From the NCBI GenBank assembly GCA_030407085.1, contig CM059582.1:213073501-213137500 (forward strand): a stretch of DNA of 64,000 bases, read 5' to 3'. The position numbers and the translations under genes were made by a program. Under the pieces are notes generated by a model. It had not been told where the DNA came from. It searched no databases and saw only the letters and a list, made by a program, of their open reading frames with translations. The stretch is from Trichopria drosophilae. Lineage: Eukaryota; Arthropoda; Insecta; Hymenoptera; Diapriidae. Within the stretch, counting starts at the first letter, position 1, and every line of letters starts with the position of its first letter. Positions 60,562 through 64,000 of this stretch are shown here, piece by piece.

Positions 60562-60693
60562 ACAAAATTTTTACTTTAATAAGCCTTTCTTATGTACATT
60601 ATGTTTCAAATAAAGTTCGAAATATTTTAATAGATAACAAAGACTCATTATTTCAAATTGAGTATCCGTTTTTATAATAACTATTTTTACTTT

Positions 60694-60902
60694 TATTCTG
60701 ATGTTAAACATACTTTTCATAAAAGAACAACGTTTAACCCAAAAATCGTTTTTTTTTTAATAATATTAATGAAATATTTTATTTTTTATGCAAAATGTTT
60801 AGAATAGTGCTCAGATTTAATAAATATTAAGATATTAATATTCTAGGCATACATTTCTGATAAAAATAAAAAAATATAATTTTTTAACCTAAAAAATCGA
60901 TT
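60694..60902. repeat. Right terminal inverted repeat
   Basis: Reverse complement of 58,021-58,228. It is followed outward by TTTTTTCAAAAAGGGCCCCG, the probable true end of the element. Confidence 0.85.
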
Positions 60903-60922
60903 TTTTCAAAAAGGGCCCCGTG

Positions 60923-61189
60923 AAAGATTTTGATTTTTTTTTTGAAAATACTTTAAACATTCAACATCTAAAAGAATTTTTACAGTGAGAGACACTTTGA
61001 GTTAAAATGGGTTAAAACACACCGTGTTATACAAGTTTTACATTATGTCACTAATCATGTTTTTGTATTGTTTTAACTGGCTTATTAGGTAGTTAGTAAC
61101 TCAAAATATTGGTTTTTTATATAGTTTTTTTTAGTGTAATGAATTTTTGTGTTTTGCCTTGAAATAACTAAATAAATGTGTTTTAGTCT
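60923..61189. other. AT-rich spacer
   Basis: No gene is recognised. A TTAAAATGGGTTAAAACAC stretch lies at 61,002. Confidence 0.4.
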
Positions 61190-61216
61190 CTGAAGATAAC
61201 AGCGAGGCTGTCGAAA
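61190..61216 (+). ncRNA. Isolated hammerhead-ribozyme-like core
   Basis: CTGAAGA (61,190-61,196) is followed by stem II TAACAGC-GAG-GCTGTC, whose five ACAGC/GCTGT pairs are perfect, then GAAA (61,213-61,216) and CGTC. This fits CUGANGA / stem II / GAAA. The sequence differs from the Penelope copies at 45 and 47 kb, and no RT lies beside it. It is probably a solitary relic of another Penelope-type repeat. Confidence 0.6.
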
Positions 61217-62370
61217 CGTCAGACTCTTCAATGAAATTCTGAACTTTATTTCTTGTTTAGTAATTTTTACCTTGACTCGGCTCATCGCAATGATTTTTTG
61301 TTATTAATTAACACAAAGTGCTCTATTCATCGGTAATACATATCTGTATTACTAAATTTTTAAATAAAATTTTTGTTGGACTCGAATATTGTAAACCCAT
61401 ACGACTAAATTCTATAAAAATGAGTGGTCCTCTAACAACAATAGATATACAAAATGTTTTATAATAACTGTTTTTAATATTCCTATTAATTATTACTTTT
61501 GTTATTTTCAAAACGCTAACACAAATTTAATATAGCTATGATACTTACAACATCTACAAATTATCTGAGGAAGAGGCGTGAAATACAGTTAATCATTACA
61601 TTTTTATTAGGGAATCGTAATATTTTTCAATATTAAAATTAATATTTTTTAATTATCTATTCTCACTTACCTTTTCTGTTATTAATTTTAGTTATTTTAT
61701 CCAATTTTTATTGAAATTTCTTAAAATGTATTTCAAATGTCAAATATCTGTTCCTTAAATTTAAATTTTCTCCAATTCTTCTTCTTAATCGACTTGTATG
61801 TTTTTTTAATCTCTGATTTTTTGAAATTATTGTCTCTAATCTTATATCAAACTGATGTAAAAGCAGCAATATCCATAGCGACTAAAAACAAATAATGTAC
61901 ATTCAACCTAGTAAAGACGGTATATCATGTAAAACACTTTTTAAAGATATTGAAAAGAATTTCATAATTACAAAAAAAAATTAATCAAAGAAGAGCAGAA
62001 GAGAAGTAAGTAAAAATAATTACTTTATTTTATATCTATTCAATGTATGTGTTTAATCAGTTTTAAAATGTCGAAATATTTAAATGAACAACAGGTTATA
62101 GCGAACCTGTCATTTTCCTATCATATTAACGCTATGCATTTGGTACATTTTGTAGCCCGCTACATATTTTTACTTACATTTTTCTATTTTTTTTTAGTTA
62201 TTTCTTTTTGTATATACGATATATGTTTCAATTACTTTAGAAAATTTTTGACATGTTACACTGTCTTTATTATGTTGATTGCAGATTGTTTTAAATTGCA
62301 TTGGAGTTTGCAGCCGTCATATCAGCTTGATTTAAAAAGTAGAACCGGAGAAATTTGAAATTCAAGAAAA
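61217..62370. other. AT-rich non-coding stretch
   Basis: Only short AT-biased frames occur. The 103-codon hydrophobic frame at 62,047-62,358 is what poly-T-rich DNA gives by chance. Confidence 0.5.
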
Positions 62371-64000
62371 GTAGATAGATAGATAGATAATTTATTTCTC
62401 ATATATAGGGATACAAAGTTGTCCCGTAGAGAAAGGGTTTCGTTTCTTTAAATTTATAAAATGAATTACATTAATTGCCTTGTAAGAAATCCCGGCGAGT
62501 AAAACAGGCCTTTGCGAAATTGTGCACGAGCTTCACAGAGTTTATAACGTTTGAGCATATGGCCAAAATGAAGCTTGCTTCATCAAAAGCGTCCGGTGCC
62601 ATTCGTAACCCAGTGTGGTTAACTCGCAGATCCCAAAACATCGGACATTCGAGCAGAATGTGCCGCAAGTTATCGGGAGCATTAAAATTACAAATGTCGC
62701 ATGTCGATGAAGGGTCGTATCGGTACCGGCGTCCGCTAATTATTATAGATCTGGAGTGGATAGTAGCAAGTCTCAGAAGTATCTTCTTCGTTTTTAGGAG
62801 GTCTAGGCACAGGCGAGTTGCGTGAAACGTATTGTAGGTGTCAGTTGGCTGCCTGAAAATTGGAAATTGAGGAGAATCCAAATTGAGGTAGGCGGACAGG
62901 TCCTTTAACCTGTTTCGGTTCTCTTAGCTGATGCACCCAGTTCAGAGCCTCATCTGACTGATCGCAGTCACTCAGCTCTTTGAGCCTCAGAAGCAAAATT
63001 CTGGGTAATCTGGAACACGGCATACGCAGCACTCGAATCACCCATTTAAACGCTCGGTTAAGAATCTCCACGGCAATAGGATAAAGAACCAATTCCAGTC
63101 TCAGTAGGCACGCGGCAGTGTTACGCGGAAGATTAAATAATCTTTTAAAGAACGCGAGCTGCGCGGATTCCAGACCCCAGAGCGGCGAGGCGTACAAAAG
63201 TGTGGAGCAAATAACAGCACCATATAATTTCCAAACTGCCTCCCACGAATCTACCTTAGCCGTTCCAATTATGGATAGTGCTGAAGCTGACGCTGCTTTA
63301 GTACGATTCACCGCATCCTGGCTCGCGAGCAGGCCTTGCGCCGAAGAGGAGAACATGACGCCCAGATATTTATACTTGCTTACTACCTCTACTGGATTTC
63401 CGTTGTAAGAAAAATATCTGGAATGGGAGTCCAACTGTCCTCCCCTTCTAAAACAGACAATTTTAGTTTTACCTATATTTATCGTAAGGCCGTTTCTTTC
63501 GCAATAATCTGCTAAGATCTGCAGTTTTCTGCGCATGTCCGCGGGCGAGTAGGCGAAGATGGTCAGGTCGTCTGCGTATAGTAGCATAAGAAGGTCAAAA
63601 GTACTGGTTATGTCGATACCACGTAACCCTCTATCTCTGAAAAATGCGGTCAAGTCGGATAGAAATAATATGAATAACAGAGGGCTCAAAATTTCTCCCT
63701 GCAAAACTCTGGCCGTAACCCCGTACTCTGTTGACGATTCGGCTGTTTACAGGCGTAATGAGGCAGTTTGATACATAGCGCGTAAAACTCGTACAAATTT
63801 AGCACTTACACCTAAATTAATTAATTTCTTCCATAACAGAGCATAGGGAACAGAGTCAAACGCTCTCTTAAAATCCACAAAAAGACAGTACATTTTCGAT
63901 TTTTTCTTACGGAGAGCGATCTGAGCTGTGGCGAGGAGACTGAAGATATTGTCCTCAGTACCCCTTCCACTCCTGAAACCGGACTGTTCTTCTTGCAAAA
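62371..64000 (-). mobile_element. Non-LTR retrotransposon (LINE), 3' part, runs off right edge
   Basis: The minus strand encodes reverse transcriptase (next entry), then a short 3' UTR with AATAAA (62,396-62,391) and a terminal (TATC)n tail (62,389-62,372). A microsatellite tail in place of poly-A is usual in several insect LINE clades. No LTR or inverted repeat is present. Clade not assigned. Confidence 0.85.
62471..64000 (-). pseudogene. LINE reverse transcriptase, C-terminal part, broken
   Basis: RT motifs in order on the minus strand: Q-S-G-F-R-S-G-R-G-T, F-V-D-F-K-R-A-F-D-S-V, L-Q-G-E-I-L-S-P-L-L-F, the catalytic Y-A-D-D-L at about 63,570, G-L-T-I-N-I-G-K-T-K, and Y-K-Y-L-G-V. TAA at 63,747 interrupts the frame between the second and third motifs. 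Near 62,850-62,880 the frame changes. The C-terminal segment (to 62,471) ends with a zinc-knuckle-like C-D-I-C-x7-H-I-L-L-E-C, typical of LINE C-termini. The N-terminal RT and any endonuclease lie beyond the window. It once copied the element by target-primed reverse transcription and is now inactive. Confidence 0.88.

Larger units (their letters stand above)
58013..60922 (+). mobile_element. RAG1/Transib-like DNA transposon with about 207-bp inverted repeats
   Basis: Left repeat 58,021-58,228 and right repeat 60,694-60,902 are inverted copies, about 95 per cent identical by eye. Both include TTAGGTTAAAAAAT, AAATGTATGCCTAGAATATT, AAACATTTTGCATAA, AACGATTTTTGGGTTAAA and TCTTTTATGAAAAGTATG. A single plus-strand transposase relic lies between them. 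On the right the sequence continues past the repeat to a terminus that reads CACGGGGCCC on the minus strand (60,922-60,913). CAC termini are typical of Transib elements and RAG signal sequences. The left side lacks this last stretch, so about 20 bases seem lost or mutated there. No target duplication could be assigned. Confidence 0.8.

Noticed and set aside
62047..62358. 103-codon hydrophobic frame
   Set aside because: Composition is that expected from T-rich DNA; it has no conserved motif or coding signal.
1..64000. tRNA or rRNA genes
   Set aside because: No cloverleaf-like or ribosomal sequence was recognised; a covariance search was not possible here.

Overview
The window looks like nuclear DNA of an arthropod, probably an insect. 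I saw no bacterial-type genes, operons or ribosome binding sites. It is AT-rich DNA filled with satellite and with decayed animal-type transposons (Penelope-like, Ty3/gypsy, non-LTR, CACTA, piggyBac-like, Tc1/mariner-like and RAG1/Transib-like). No intact host gene can be supported, and species or order cannot be fixed from the sequence alone.

Region 1 (1 to about 29,283) is one uninterrupted, same-orientation array of about 157 copies of a 186-bp satellite monomer. It has higher-order structure: a 13-monomer recurrence of one marker variant in the left third, and fresh 5- to 6-monomer segmental duplications towards the right. The array continues past the left edge of the window and ends at about 29,283 in degraded monomers.

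Region 2 (29.3-35.1 kb) is AT-rich and non-coding. It holds a 1.77-kb element with perfect 27-bp terminal inverted repeats, a GC-richer minisatellite, and pieces of an interspersed repeat.

Region 3 (35.1-47.2 kb) is a transposon graveyard. In order it contains a CACTA-type transposase pseudogene (minus strand), a 1.1-kb piggyBac-like non-autonomous element, a 3.8-kb long-TIR element with a Tc1/mariner-like MITE and a piggyBac-like fold-back element inserted in it, a fold-back MITE, and a 5'-truncated Penelope-like element. The Penelope-like element has inverted flanking repeats, each carrying a hammerhead-ribozyme-like core.

Region 4 (47.2-58.0 kb) holds weak exon-like fragments, then a minus-strand Ty3/gypsy LTR retrotransposon with many stops and frameshifts and one recognisable LTR, then AT-rich DNA around a small GC-rich exon-like block.

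Region 5 (58.0-61.0 kb) is the most interesting unit: a DNA transposon with about 207-bp inverted repeats and a broken transposase. Its key residues follow the RAG1/Transib pattern: D-G-x-G, then a second Asp 19 residues before C-x2-C, then G-N-x2-x-R-x-L, then H-x4-H-V-P, then S-E. No RAG2-like gene is visible.

Region 6 (61-64 kb) holds an isolated second hammerhead-like core and the 3' part of a minus-strand non-LTR retrotransposon that runs off the right edge. Nothing here forms a working pathway. The unity of the window is its biology: the edge of a satellite block next to nested, decaying transposons.
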